DNA of 64,000 bases from Microbulbifer agarilyticus (lineage in GTDB: Bacteria > Pseudomonadota > Gammaproteobacteria > Pseudomonadales > Cellvibrionaceae): assembly GCF_019800665.1 (NCBI RefSeq), contig NZ_JAHVKO010000001.1:992001-1056000 (forward strand). Direction: 5' to 3'. Of the stretch, positions 42,231-52,500 are shown in pieces (the stretch's first letter is position 1; every line of letters begins with the position of its first letter). Under the pieces are notes generated by a model. The model saw only the letters and a program-made list of their open reading frames with translations, was not told where the DNA came from and searched no databases. The translations under genes and the position numbers were made by a program.

Positions 42231-43115
42231 ATGACTGACACCACCTCCACGCCAACATTGGGCCCATGCAGCCTGGCCACCCTCGCGAGCAGTGACGCGG
42301 CGCGCCTGGTCGACGACTATTGCAGCCACCTGCACTGCCATGTGCTAGCGAGCGATACGCTCACTGAGTCCATGGCCGAGCAGTGGCAGTGCGCGGGACT
42401 CGCGGGAGCGACCTACTGGGTACTTGGAAATGCTAACGGCCGTGCGTGGCTGCGTATCGTCGACGATGCAGGCGCAGAGCCAGCCAAGCCCCTGCAACGC
42501 GCTGGCTGGATGGCGATGGAGATACTTGTAGAGGACGTGGACAGTCTGGCAGAAACCTTGGAAGGATCTTCCTTTGAGCAGTTGCGTCCGGTCGCGAACC
42601 TGGAACTGAGCGATAAGATCCGTGCGGTACAGGTCCAGGGAGCAAACGGGGAACTGCTGTATCTCACGCAAATCTCTGGTGAGGTACCGCCCTTCCAGCT
42701 GCCAACCGCCAGCTGCGCCGTCGACCATCTCTTTATTCCGGTACTGGCCAGCAGCAACCGGTCCGAGTCACTGGCCGGCTACGAATCTCTTGCCGAGCAC
42801 AGTGGCCTTTCGTTCGATACACGCGTAACGGTCATCAACCAGCTACGCGGGCTGCCGATGGAAAGCCAACACCCACTTGCCACCCTGCAACTGGCGGACA
42901 GCAGCCTGATCGAAATTGATCAGCTGGAACAGCTCACTACTCCCATCAAAAGCACGCAGACGCTGGGTGGCGGTATCGCAATGGTGACTTTTTACATCGA
43001 CCAAATTCCGCAACAGTTCACCACATACCAGCACCGGCAGGCACCGTACAACGGGCACCGAAGCTGTACTGTGTATGGATATGACGGTGAAAGAATTGAG
43101 TTGATAGAACGCTGA
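42231..43115 (+). CDS. VOC-superfamily (glyoxalase/extradiol dioxygenase fold) protein
   Basis: 294 residues in two halves. The first (about 10-150) reads as two beta-alpha-beta-beta-beta modules with AGWMAMEILVEDVDSLAETLEGS; the second (about 160-294) begins CAVDHLFIPVLASS and ends RSCTVYGYDGERIELIE, with a His and a terminal Glu where metal ligands often fall. The family holds glyoxalases, methylmalonyl-CoA epimerases and extradiol dioxygenases, so the activity cannot be named. It is divergent from the LeuCD-like operon, with the shared 19-bp motif, and 49 nt upstream of the next gene. Confidence 0.75.
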   Translation: MTDTTSTPTLGPCSLATLASSDAARLVDDYCSHLHCHVLASDTLTESMAEQWQCAGLAGATYWVLGNANGRAWLRIVDDAGAEPAKPLQRAGWMAMEILVEDVDSLAETLEGSSFEQLRPVANLELSDKIRAVQVQGANGELLYLTQISGEVPPFQLPTASCAVDHLFIPVLASSNRSESLAGYESLAEHSGLSFDTRVTVINQLRGLPMESQHPLATLQLADSSLIEIDQLEQLTTPIKSTQTLGGGIAMVTFYIDQIPQQFTTYQHRQAPYNGHRSCTVYGYDGERIELIER

Positions 43116-43164
43116 CCCACCAGCACTGAAGCACAACATCAAAAATAAGTAACAAGAGAAGCTC

Positions 43165-43938
43165 ATGCCCTACCGCAGCATCCGAGGACGTATTCGCTAC
43201 ACCAGCCACAAGCCCGAGCGCTTTGGTGAAGAACGCGGCCGCGAGTACTTCAGCATCACCCAGCAGGCCGATGGCACGGATGTGCTGCAAGCGCACTGTG
43301 AAATCGACGACGCGCCCAGCGTTACCCGCGATATCGTGCAGGCACTCCGCCACAGCGACTCTGCCCCGCTCGATTGCTCGGTGCGGCTGACCGTTGGTGA
43401 CAAATTTGAGGGCACCGGATGGTTCCGCTTCACCGATAAACTGGCGGAGTGCGAAACCTTCAACCAGCGCGATGGACGCATCACCCAGCGCATGGAGCTA
43501 GAGGCCCCCGTACAGTGGATGCAGTGCCACCCGATTGCCGGCGACGGCCTGCTGATGCGCCTTTACGACCTGTCCCAGGGGCCCGGCAAGCAACACTTCC
43601 CAAACATGATGTTGTCATCGCCAGATCATCGCGGTGCAACCGGCCCAATGCTGTTCAAGATGGGGTTCTCGTTGGTGTATGTGGGGGAAACAGAAATCAC
43701 TGTCGAGGCAGGTACTTTTCACGCGCGGCATTTTCAGGTGACCGATACCGCAGCCGACCTGCCCGAAGAGCACCCGCCGTACAACGTTTGGGTCACGGCA
43801 GACGACGACTATATTCTGCTACGTGCAGAGGTGGGCGGGTATATGCAGACCCATTACGAGCTTGCTGAGCTCGACTATTTCGCCGCTCAGGACGGCAAAA
43901 CCGAAGCCAGCAAACCCGCGGTGGAAACCCCAGCCTGA
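43165..43938 (+). CDS. DUF3108-like beta-rich protein
   Basis: 257 residues, no signal peptide. The second half shows GFSLVYVGETEITVEAGTFHARHFQVTD followed by YNVWVTADDDYILLRAEV, a pattern like DUF3108/DUF6134-type proteins that form an open beta barrel. The N-terminal half (GRIRYTSHKPERFGEERGREYF) is also strand-rich. Function unknown. It is the third beta-barrel-like protein in the island. AAGAGAAG lies before the ATG. It is probably co-transcribed with the VOC-fold gene. Confidence 0.7.
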   Translation: MPYRSIRGRIRYTSHKPERFGEERGREYFSITQQADGTDVLQAHCEIDDAPSVTRDIVQALRHSDSAPLDCSVRLTVGDKFEGTGWFRFTDKLAECETFNQRDGRITQRMELEAPVQWMQCHPIAGDGLLMRLYDLSQGPGKQHFPNMMLSSPDHRGATGPMLFKMGFSLVYVGETEITVEAGTFHARHFQVTDTAADLPEEHPPYNVWVTADDDYILLRAEVGGYMQTHYELAELDYFAAQDGKTEASKPAVETPA

Positions 43939-43981
43939 GCACCTCCACGCTAACGAGCCCCACCGCGATGTTGAACCGGCG

Positions 43982-44704
43982 CTACTCCTGCAGCGCCGGT
44001 GCTTCCACTTCTCCCTGAACCAGCTTAACCAGATATTCAGGCGCGATCATGGTGCAATAATGTGTGCCCATAAAGCTGTCGGGAACCGGCATAAAACGTC
44101 GGTACTCCACGTGCAAACCCTTGATGCGCAGCTTTAAGGTATCCCCCTCACTGTAGGCCACCTGATAAATTTCAGGACGCAACCAAAACGGGCCGATCGA
44201 CACACTCTCCTCATCGTCCGCCGCAATCCGCTCCCGCGGCACTGCAATCGCCTCACCCCGCTCTGCCAGTACCTGATAAACATCGTCCAGCATTTGCGCC
44301 TGCCAGTCGTGACACGCGCGATCTTCTTCCGCAATAGTGAAGTTTTCGCTAGCAGGCTGCGCCGTGAGAATGCGCTCGGCCGTTTTCATCTTGCAGGCAA
44401 TCGAAACCGGGAAGTCTGCGGATTCACCGTTGGCGAGCTGATAGCCCGCGTACTGATGCGTCGTCAGCGGCTGCGCCAGTGGTTTGGATTTCTTAAAGGT
44501 CGTCCAGTAACTGCCCTCCCCATACAGGACATTCTCTACGGCCAGGTCTGTACCGGCGATAAACTGCTGCACCCGCGCACAGAAAGCGTCATCGGTTACC
44601 AGGGGATAGGTGCCACCCTCTTTCGCATACGCGTCGATAGAGGCTCCATAAACGAGGCCAACAAACATCAGAAAAAGAGGTGCTTTCACGCTGTTTACCT
44701 TCAA
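43982..44704 (-). CDS. Exported protein of unknown function
   Basis: 240 residues with a signal peptide (about 1-26, ending AYA-KE). The mature part has four Cys residues (in FCARV, IACKM, ACHDW and HYCTM), which could form two disulfides in the periplasm. I do not recognise a family. It is convergent with the DUF3108-like gene and divergent from the chlorophyllase-like gene, so it stands alone. Confidence 0.75.
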   Translation of the reverse strand: MKVNSVKAPLFLMFVGLVYGASIDAYAKEGGTYPLVTDDAFCARVQQFIAGTDLAVENVLYGEGSYWTTFKKSKPLAQPLTTHQYAGYQLANGESADFPVSIACKMKTAERILTAQPASENFTIAEEDRACHDWQAQMLDDVYQVLAERGEAIAVPRERIAADDEESVSIGPFWLRPEIYQVAYSEGDTLKLRIKGLHVEYRRFMPVPDSFMGTHYCTMIAPEYLVKLVQGEVEAPALQE

Positions 44705-44859
44705 TAAAGGTTTAGATCAGGATTGCTCGCAGAGTACGTGCCCGCGGCAAGTTCAGATCATGGATACCCCAACTCAGGTTCCCGCGAATTGACAAAAATC
44801 AATCCCCACAACAAAGTGGCCAGCTAATCTCGAATCTAGATTTTTTGAGGCTGCCTTCC

Positions 44860-45840
44860 ATGTATATGACTCGCTGCATTTTCGATGCGTTCAAAATCGA
44901 GTCTTTGAAGCCTCCCTACGATACGGGTATCGCCCGAATTTACTACCCGGCTCAATATAGCGGCTCAGCAAACGAACAGGATACCGGCCTGATCCCGGCG
45001 GACGAAAGCTTCGCGCCTTATCCGGTGCTGATCCTGTTCCACGGTATGAATACGGATTCTGCCGGGTACCGCTGGCTGGCGGAAGCGCTGGCACCCTTAG
45101 GGATCGTGACCGTAACCTACCAACTGGTTTCAGAAGCCAGCTACGGCTCGCGAGCGGTAACGCCGGGCATCGACCTGGAAGCACTCACACCAGAGAAGTT
45201 CGGCACCACCCCTTCGGCCCAGGCGGCCCAACCTATCCTGGAAATGCTGGAGCGGCTCAACAGCGATAGTTTGCTGGCAGGAAAACTCGACCTGACACGA
45301 CTGGCATTTGGCGGCCACAGTGCTGGCGGCACCCTGGCACTGCTTAACGCCAACCAGGAATGGTTTCCATCGCTCCGCGCAGTGTTTACCTATGGCGCCC
45401 ACACCGGCGTTTCCACAGCCCTCGGCTGGCCAGAGGCAACCCTGTTACCGTTCCCGCCCAACTTGCCACTGCTGCTGATGGGGGGTGAACAGGACGGCTG
45501 CATCGCCCACAGCACTCACCACTACGGTGATGCAACTCCCAGCGCGACCGCACGTATCGAGCAAACCTTTGAAAAAGCCGTGCCGCAGAATGTTGGCAAC
45601 AACACACTGCTATTACTCAACGACGCCAACCACTTTGCCATTTGCACACCAGCAGATGAAACCTGCGGGCGGGGTTATATCGACACCCCAACAACATCGC
45701 ATCGCGCGCGAGAGTCCATAGGCCAGGCCATCTGCAACCTCTTGAAAGGCTTCCTCTGCGGCGACCGGGAAGCACAACGTGCTTACCGTGAACTGAACAA
45801 CGCCAATCTGCCGCACATCAGTAAATTAGTCAGTAAGTGA
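44860..45840 (+). CDS. Alpha/beta hydrolase, chlorophyllase/dienelactone hydrolase-like
   Basis: 326 residues from the ATG at 44860 (GAGG 9 nt upstream). The triad is intact: Ser154 (FGGHSAGGTLALL), Asp212 (GGEQDG) and His258 (NDANHFAIC). The segment PVLILFHGMNTDSAGYRWLA and the following LGIVTVTYQL resemble plant chlorophyllase (PVLLFLHGFNLxNxFYxxLL and a GYIVVAPQL strand), which removes phytol from chlorophyll. There is no signal peptide, so it is probably cytoplasmic. General esterases of the PET-hydrolase and dienelactone hydrolase groups share this layout. The chlorophyllase link is therefore a suggestion supported mainly by context. Confidence 0.7.
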   Translation: MYMTRCIFDAFKIESLKPPYDTGIARIYYPAQYSGSANEQDTGLIPADESFAPYPVLILFHGMNTDSAGYRWLAEALAPLGIVTVTYQLVSEASYGSRAVTPGIDLEALTPEKFGTTPSAQAAQPILEMLERLNSDSLLAGKLDLTRLAFGGHSAGGTLALLNANQEWFPSLRAVFTYGAHTGVSTALGWPEATLLPFPPNLPLLLMGGEQDGCIAHSTHHYGDATPSATARIEQTFEKAVPQNVGNNTLLLLNDANHFAICTPADETCGRGYIDTPTTSHRARESIGQAICNLLKGFLCGDREAQRAYRELNNANLPHISKLVSK

Positions 45841-45971
45841 GCCTGATCTTCTACCTTGACTCCAGCTTGCCGCCAAAATCAACAATACCAAACGAAAAGC
45901 AAGAAAAACCTAGAGCTGCTCCGCTGTAGACATCCATAATGAGGGCATTCGCACCTCCTCCGGAAACGAAA

Positions 45972-46775
45972 ATGGATCGACTGAAACTCGTAGCACTGGC
46001 AATGGCTCTCTGCACATTCGCATCACCATCTATTTCCAGTGATCACACAGTAATCAGTACAGAAAACATTAAATGGGGTTTACTCAATCCGGCACGCGGC
46101 GATGCGAGTCCCAAAGCAGCCGACCTTTGGGGAGATCGCACCAAAGATATGCCGACCGGTATGCTGGTGAAATTTAATAAAGGGTTTTCGTCTCCGCCGC
46201 ATATTCACAACATCAGTTATCGCGGCATCGTGATCGAAGGGCGGATGCACAACGATGCCCCTTCGGCGGAAAAGATGTGGCTACCAACTGGCTCCTTCTG
46301 GACGCAACCTGCCGGCGAAATCCATATCACTGCGGCGGACGGTCAAGAAAACCTTATCTACCTGAAAATCGACAGCGGCCCCTATCTGGTGCTTCCCTCG
46401 GAAAAGGCATTTGATAATGGGGAGCGTCCGATCAACGTGGACCAGCGCAACCTGGTCTGGCTAGACACAGAAGATACAAACTGGCTGAAAAAAGACAACG
46501 CAGAAATTGCCTACCTGTGGGGGGAACCCGAGTCCGCAAATGGAAGCTTTGTGAAATTGCCCGCGGGGTTTCAGGGGAAAATCACCAGTGATCATGCGCT
46601 GAAAGCGGTGGTGGTAAAAGGCAAAGCCATCCACCACTGGAATAAGGACGATAAAAAAACCGCACTGTCACCGGGAAGCTTTTTCAGTTCTAACAACACA
46701 GATAGTCACCATCTCAATACTGAAACCGAGCTGGTTATTTACGTGAACTCAAATGGCCGGTACCGCTTGGAATAG
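45972..46775 (+). CDS. Exported bicupin (DUF4437-like)
   Basis: 267 residues from an ATG that opens a clean signal peptide (MDRLKLVALAMALCTFASPSISS); an upstream ATG at 45939 would place 11 hydrophilic residues before it. Two similar cupin halves follow: WGLLNPARGDASPKAADLWGDR...FSSPPHIHNISYRGIVIEG and an AYLWGEPESANGSFVKLPAGFQG...HALKAVVVKG repeat. The first has the cupin His pair (HIHN), the second does not. The family is known as DUF4437; no reaction is established. It ends at a strong terminator. Confidence 0.8.
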   Translation: MDRLKLVALAMALCTFASPSISSDHTVISTENIKWGLLNPARGDASPKAADLWGDRTKDMPTGMLVKFNKGFSSPPHIHNISYRGIVIEGRMHNDAPSAEKMWLPTGSFWTQPAGEIHITAADGQENLIYLKIDSGPYLVLPSEKAFDNGERPINVDQRNLVWLDTEDTNWLKKDNAEIAYLWGEPESANGSFVKLPAGFQGKITSDHALKAVVVKGKAIHHWNKDDKKTALSPGSFFSSNNTDSHHLNTETELVIYVNSNGRYRLE

Positions 46776-46824
46776 CAAAATATACCGCAAGGCGGACTTC
46801 ACCCACTCTTAAACCTCAGACACC

Positions 46825-46851
46825 AAAGAGCCCGCCAAAAGCGGGCTCTTT
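46825..46851. terminator. Bidirectional intrinsic terminator
   Basis: 11-bp stem AAAGAGCCCGC / GCGGGCTCTTT with a 5-nt loop, between the convergent bicupin and alcohol dehydrogenase genes. The T-tracts are short. Confidence 0.85.
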
Positions 46852-46880
46852 AAGCACTAGCCGGGAAGTAACTGCGCCCC

Positions 46881-47891
46881 CTAATCCCGGTCCAGAACAA
46901 TTCGATAACGCGCCTTGCCACTGCGCAAGTGTTCAAATGCGTCATTCACTTTGCTCATTGGAAAATGCTCATTCACCGGCGCCACGTTATGCCGCGCCGC
47001 AAAATCCAGCATTTTGCGAATGACGACGGGCGGACCTACCGGCGATGACGACAGGGAAAGCTGGTTGAACATCATGTGCGGCAACACATTGATACCCAGC
47101 GGCTCGGTCACGGCACCAGGCATATGCAGGACTCCACGAGGCTTCAGTGTCGCCAGAATCGCGTTCCAGTCCATTTGTACATTGACCGTCGAAATCACCA
47201 GGTCGAAGCGACCAGCAGCGGCAGCGATCGCATCGGCATCACGGGAGTTCACCGTATCGTGGGCGCCCATTTGCAACGCCTCATCCCGCTTTGAATCCGA
47301 GGTTAGCGCGGTGACGTGGCAGCCCCAGGCGTTGGCAAATTTGAGCGCCAGGTGCCCAAGCCCGCCAATACCGATCACCCCAACGCTTGCCGTGGGTTTC
47401 AGGTCCAGCTGCATCAAGGGGTTAAATACCGCAATGCCACCACATAACAGCGGCCCGGCCTCAGCAGGTTCCAATCCCTCGGGGATCTTCACCACACTGG
47501 CGCCCTTGGCCCGCACGGTATCTGCAAAGCCCCCATGCCGCCCCGCGATAGTCGCCTGCGCGTCCGGACAGAGGTTGTGATCACCACCCATGCACTGGTC
47601 GCATATCATGCAGTAACCCGCATGCCAGCCAAGGCCCACCCGGTCGCCAACAGCCACGTGGGTAACATGATCGCCAATAGCAGAAACCTTGCCGATCACT
47701 TCATGCCCCGGCACCAGTGGGTATTGCGCCATCCCCCACTCGTCATCGAGCATGCTCAGGTCGCTATGGCAAATCCCACAGGACTCTACCGCAATATCAA
47801 CCTCATCCGGTGCGATATCGCCAAGCTCATATTCAAAAGGTTCAAACGGCCCCTTCGGTTGTTTGGCCGCGTAGGCTTTTACCGTCGTCAC
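46881..47891 (-). CDS. Zinc-dependent alcohol dehydrogenase (YahK/cinnamyl alcohol type)
   Basis: 336 residues. Catalytic Zn ligands in CGICHSDL and PGHEVIG, structural Zn cysteines in [19 protein letters not shown]-binding [16 protein letters not shown]. It interconverts aldehydes and primary alcohols with NADP(H). It is monocistronic and bounded by the terminator. It probably has a general detoxification role; no link to the island is evident. Confidence 0.92.
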   Translation of the reverse strand: MTTVKAYAAKQPKGPFEPFEYELGDIAPDEVDIAVESCGICHSDLSMLDDEWGMAQYPLVPGHEVIGKVSAIGDHVTHVAVGDRVGLGWHAGYCMICDQCMGGDHNLCPDAQATIAGRHGGFADTVRAKGASVVKIPEGLEPAEAGPLLCGGIAVFNPLMQLDLKPTASVGVIGIGGLGHLALKFANAWGCHVTALTSDSKRDEALQMGAHDTVNSRDADAIAAAAGRFDLVISTVNVQMDWNAILATLKPRGVLHMPGAVTEPLGINVLPHMMFNQLSLSSSPVGPPVVIRKMLDFAARHNVAPVNEHFPMSKVNDAFEHLRSGKARYRIVLDRD

Positions 47892-48008
47892 AATCTTTTG
47901 CTCCCAGGCTGATTTTAGTGGGGCCTGTCGCCTCGATACACATCACAGACCGCATAGTTGCTGCACCTGAGTGTAATCGGTAGAAGCGCATTGCAGCGGA
48001 TATATCCG

Positions 48009-49199
48009 TCACTCTTTACGGAACTTGTTCCACCCGCGCAGCAAAGGGATAACGATCTGCGAAAGCAATGCCGTGCCCCATATAAGGTTTCCTACAATTG
48101 ACGGCACGTGCGGGACAACAAAAAAGCAGCCAATTGCCACGACGATACCGAATACGCGCACATCCGCTCGGCCGAAATCATTTGCCACACGGTGCTCAAT
48201 CACGTTTTGCAGAACCCAGAGCATGGCAATGTAACCGGCAAGACCGAAACAACCGATCGCAGCATATTTCGTTGGGTAGGGCTCCCAAAAATCAACCTTC
48301 ACTTCCGCGGCAAGAGCCACACCAACCATCACGCCGCAAATCATCAAAACCAAATGTGCCAGCCACCATTTCACCAACGTGGCTAACTTACTGTCTCTGG
48401 CTTTGCCATTCCCCACAAAGTCGAAGTAGATCCAACACATAACGAAGATCGAGATTCCACCAATCACGAAATTCACCAGAATATCGAGAGGAACCTTATC
48501 TATCCCCTTCTGCGCGAGGGTGACCACCAACTTGAAGAAACCTTCACCCAGAACGATCAGCGTCAGCAGCCCGAATCGTTCGGCCATATGCCCGAGTCTC
48601 GGGGCAAAGCGCTCGTAGCGCAGTACCGATACGCGGGGAATCATGTACAGGGCCTGCGTCGACACCATTGCGAGTGCAAATACCCAGAACGCATAGGGCT
48701 TTGGCAGGAAGGCCGTGATCGCAAATATGATCGCGAACAGAGAAAAGTTCCTAATCTGTTCACTGCACATGCACTGCGCAGTAGCGTTGTTACGCCGTGC
48801 ACGAAAATAAAGAAAAGCGAGAAGCGCCCTATTAACCGCAAACCCCAGGGCGAAATATGCCCAACCTCCCCCATCAATCGAAGGTATTGCCGCCGCCATA
48901 AACATCACCGTGCAGATCATGATGGACATGGTGATGCGATGCCAAAGGTCGGTACTTACGTAAATCGAATTGAATATGCTCAGCTCGCCCCACGCATACC
49001 AAAGCACGATAAACACACCGCAAAACACCAGGAACCCATCAAAATTAAGGTGTTGCGAAAGGTAATTCCCCAGCAGAAAAATAGAGACGACATGAACCAA
49101 GTCGTAGAAGAGCTCGGCCCAATGGACATGGTCATGCGCATCTTCGATATCATGGTGGTGCTGTGGCTTTCGCCACATTGGGTGGTCTTGCAGGGCCAT
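48009..49199 (-). CDS. LtrA-like membrane protein
   Basis: 396 residues with about ten transmembrane segments. The N-terminal HWAELFYDLVHVVSI, a bacterial low-temperature-requirement A (LtrA) signature, is preceded by a His/Asp-rich lead (HHHDIEDAHDHVH) that might bind metal. RFGLLTLIVLGEGFFKLV is the second family motif. Function is unknown despite the name. It is monocistronic. Confidence 0.85.
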   Translation of the reverse strand: MALQDHPMWRKPQHHHDIEDAHDHVHWAELFYDLVHVVSIFLLGNYLSQHLNFDGFLVFCGVFIVLWYAWGELSIFNSIYVSTDLWHRITMSIMICTVMFMAAAIPSIDGGGWAYFALGFAVNRALLAFLYFRARRNNATAQCMCSEQIRNFSLFAIIFAITAFLPKPYAFWVFALAMVSTQALYMIPRVSVLRYERFAPRLGHMAERFGLLTLIVLGEGFFKLVVTLAQKGIDKVPLDILVNFVIGGISIFVMCWIYFDFVGNGKARDSKLATLVKWWLAHLVLMICGVMVGVALAAEVKVDFWEPYPTKYAAIGCFGLAGYIAMLWVLQNVIEHRVANDFGRADVRVFGIVVAIGCFFVVPHVPSIVGNLIWGTALLSQIVIPLLRGWNKFRKE

Positions 49200-49294
49200 A
49201 TCGGGAGCACTCTACGGGTGGAGAACACCCAAGAATATCACCATTCTACTGAGCTCTATTTATAGCTAAAGATGGTGCCCAAATTTCAGGCACA

Positions 49295-49321
49295 AAAAAG
49301 CCCGCACAAAGCGGGCTTTTT
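49295..49321 (-). terminator. Intrinsic terminator downstream of the giant RTX gene
   Basis: AAAAAGCCCGC / GCGGGCTTTTT 11-bp stem with a 5-nt loop; on the minus strand it is followed by a T-run. It lies 263 nt after the RTX gene stop and is almost identical in stem to the terminator at 23689. Confidence 0.9.
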
Positions 49322-49537
49322 GGGAAATGTTCGGAATGGCCACGTTGAGCCAGCCGCCTGAAAGCCTCGTCATAGCTAGCCTCCAGGCTATCAAACGTGG
49401 AAAGTTCCGCCAGATATACCCTAACAAGCAGAAGTCCTGCTGACCACTTATCAACCAGTTGCAGACCAAGGAAAAAACGCGCAGATTTCCACGGAAATCC
49501 GTGAAACTAATAGTCTTAAAATTAAGAAATGACTGGA

Positions 49538-49577
49538 TGGGCCTAAAAGCAATCTGACATGATTACTTTTAGGCCCA
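49538..49577. repeat. 12-bp inverted repeat just after the RTX gene stop
   Basis: TGGGCCTAAAAG (49538-49549) and CTTTTAGGCCCA (49566-49577) form a perfect stem with a 16-nt loop, 6 nt beyond the stop codon of the minus-strand gene. No T-run follows, so it is probably an mRNA 3'-end stabilising or terminator-like hairpin. Confidence 0.75.
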
Positions 49578-49583
49578 ATGCAT

Positions 49584-52500
49584 TTATTGCCACGCTAACT
49601 GGATAGCTTCAGCAACCGCGGCTTGCTGCTCGGAATCCAGTGAGATCACGCCCCCAGCTGGAGTACCAATTGCCGTCATGGTGTCCGCAAGGGCCGCAAC
49701 CCGGTCGAACGCCAGCGACATGCCAGACTCCAACGCAATGCTCTCAATACGGTTATCCAATGCCTGCCAGTTTACGACCTGGATCTTCTCGGAGCCGGCG
49801 AGCAGGTAGATATCCAGGTTGAGGCCATTTTTCACGACCCAGACATCCTCTGGTGCAATAGCGCCCTCGAAATAGATCACATCATTGTCACTGGAACCGG
49901 AATCCCTGATGGAATCCACCCCATCACCACGGGCGAAGAGATATACGTCCGCGCCGGCATTACCGTAAAGCGTGTCCGAGCCTTCGCCGCCACGAATGGT
50001 GTCACCCGATGCAGAACCCAAGACCGTATCGTTGCCTTTGGCCGCATCAATCTCCGCAATACCGATTAGCTCAGTGGTAGAGAAGTCCAACGTATTGTTT
50101 CCGGTGGTGCCCTGAATAATGTCCAAGCCACCCTGGCCGTTAATGCGCTCTACCGTGCTTAACGCTGAATAGGCTGCCAGGCGAATCAGGTCGTCACCGT
50201 TGGTACCGTGAACTTCGTCCAAGCCATCACCGCCCGAGTAGCGGTCATAGCCAGTATCGCCCGGGGTCACCCGGAAGATATCGTCACCACCTTCACCGTA
50301 GAGGTTATCGCTGCCCAACCCACCTTCGATCACGTCGGCGAGCGTCGAACCGTACACGGTATCATTCCCGGACTCAGTAGCGATCAAGCCAATTCCCACC
50401 AGTGAAGTGTCGCGGAAATCAAACGTGTTGTTCGCCGAGGAGCCAAGAATTGTGTCGCTACCGCCGTTGCCATCAATGGTTTCCACGGTCGCGTTGGCAG
50501 AGAAAATGGACAGTCGAATCGTGTCGTCACCGCCCGAGCCCAGCAGGGTATCGACACCGTCTCCACCCTCGTAACGATCAAACCCAGTATCACCGGCGGT
50601 CAGCAGGAAGGTGTCATTACCGGTGTTGCCATTGAGGATATCGCTACCCAAGCCACCAATGATCACATCATCCGCCGCGCTGCCAATAACCGTGTCATTG
50701 CCGGCTGCTGCGTCTATCGCGCTGATGTTCAATAGCTCAGTCGCCGTGAAATCCAGGGTGTTGTTTGCACTATCGGCAAGGACCCGGTTCACCCCGAGTT
50801 TTCCGTCAATACGCTCAACGGTGGCCGCACCACTGAACACACTCAGAATGATCTCGTCGTCGGTATCAGTACCCAACAGCTGGTCAAACCCGCTACCTCC
50901 ACTGTAGCGATCGCTCCCGCTGTCGCCTGCACTAATCAGGAAGGTATCATCGCCGTCGCCGCCATCCAGGTAATCACTGCCGCTCCCACCGATAATGGTG
51001 TCTGCGGCCGCAGTGCCGTAAACGGTGTCATTACCAGCACCGGCATCAATTGATGCAATACCGATCAACTGGGCACCTGAGAAATCCAGTGTGTTGTTAG
51101 CGGTTGTCGCTTCAATGGTGTCAACGCCACCGTTGCCGTCGATAATCTCGACTGATGCTTCACCAGCAAAGGTGCTAAAGCGGAAAACATCATTGCCCAA
51201 GGTACCCTGCAAGGTATCGGTTCCTGCGCCACCGCGATAGCTGTCAGAACCCGTGTCCCCTTCGGTCAACTTGAACAGGTCATCTCCTGCTTCACCGTAT
51301 ACCACATCACTACCGATACCCGCTTCGATTACATCGGCGAATTCCGATCCGTAAATAGTATCGTTACCGGCAGCGGCATCAATTAGTGCGATGTTTTGCA
51401 ATGCAATACCGCGGAAATCCAAGGTGTTGTTCGCACTACTGGAGCGAATGATGTTGCTGCCAGTACCACCATCAATTTTCTCAACCCGCGAATCACCGCT
51501 GAATACCGACAAATTGAGCACGTTATCTTCGTTGCCACCCAACAGGGTATCGAAACCTTCGCCACCGATATATTGGTCAAACCCGGTGTCGCCGGCAGTC
51601 ACGACAAAAGTGTCGTCACCACCGTAACCATACAGTTTGTCGGAACCCGGGCCGCCAACAATACGGTCCGCACCTTCCGTGCCGTACACCGTGTCATTGC
51701 CCACACCCGTATCAATTTCAGCAATATTCAGCAGTTGCGTCTCGCTGAAGTCGAAGGTGTTATTGCCCGTAGTGCCAACAATCCGGTTGCTACCGGCACC
51801 GCCGTCCACAATTTCAACACGGCCGTTCCCGCTGAACACACTCAGGCGAATCTCATCGTCGGCATTGGTACCCAGCAAACGGTCAATACCTTCCCCACCC
51901 TGATAGTGGTCAAAGCCGGTATCGCCAAGGGTGACATGGAAGATATCGGCCCCACCATTGCCATAAACCAGGTCGGAACCAATACCGCCATAAATCACGT
52001 CCGCAGTTTCCGTACCCTTCACCGTATCGTTGCCTGCACCCGCATCAATCAAGTCAATGGATACCAACTGGGTCTCGGAGAAGTCGAATGTATTGTTGGC
52101 AGTGCCACCAACAATCTGGTTCATGCCGCCATCGCCGTCGATTACCTCAACGCGGGCGTCACCACTAAATACACTCAAACGGATGATGTCATCGGTAACC
52201 GTGCCGAGGAGCCAATCATCGCCCTCGCCGCCCTCATAGCGGTCGTACCCGGTATCGCCCACGGTGAGCAGGAAGCGGTCATCACCATCTTCGCCGTAAA
52301 GACGGTCGCTGCCGGCACCACCAACGATGACGTCTGCGGTACTGGAACCGTAAATGGTGTCATTGCCTGCGGCACCATCAATACGCGCAATATTCATCAG
52401 GCTGATATCACGGAAATCCAGAATGTTATTCGCGGTACTGCCCACGATCTGGTTTTCACCAGTGCCGCCATCGATGGCTTCAACGCGCGCATCACCACTA

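Larger units (their letters stand above)
49200..49583. other. Intergenic region with terminator and hairpin
   Basis: 384 nt between the LtrA-like gene and the end of the giant RTX gene. Besides the terminator and the inverted repeat listed separately, the minus strand is open from about 49503 down to the terminator with coding-like composition (a TFDSLEASYDEAFRRLAQRG stretch) but has no usable start codon. It may be a gene remnant. Confidence 0.5.

Noticed and set aside
49266..49503. Possible small gene on the minus strand
   Set aside because: Coding-like composition but no start codon, and the frame runs through the terminator; at most a remnant.
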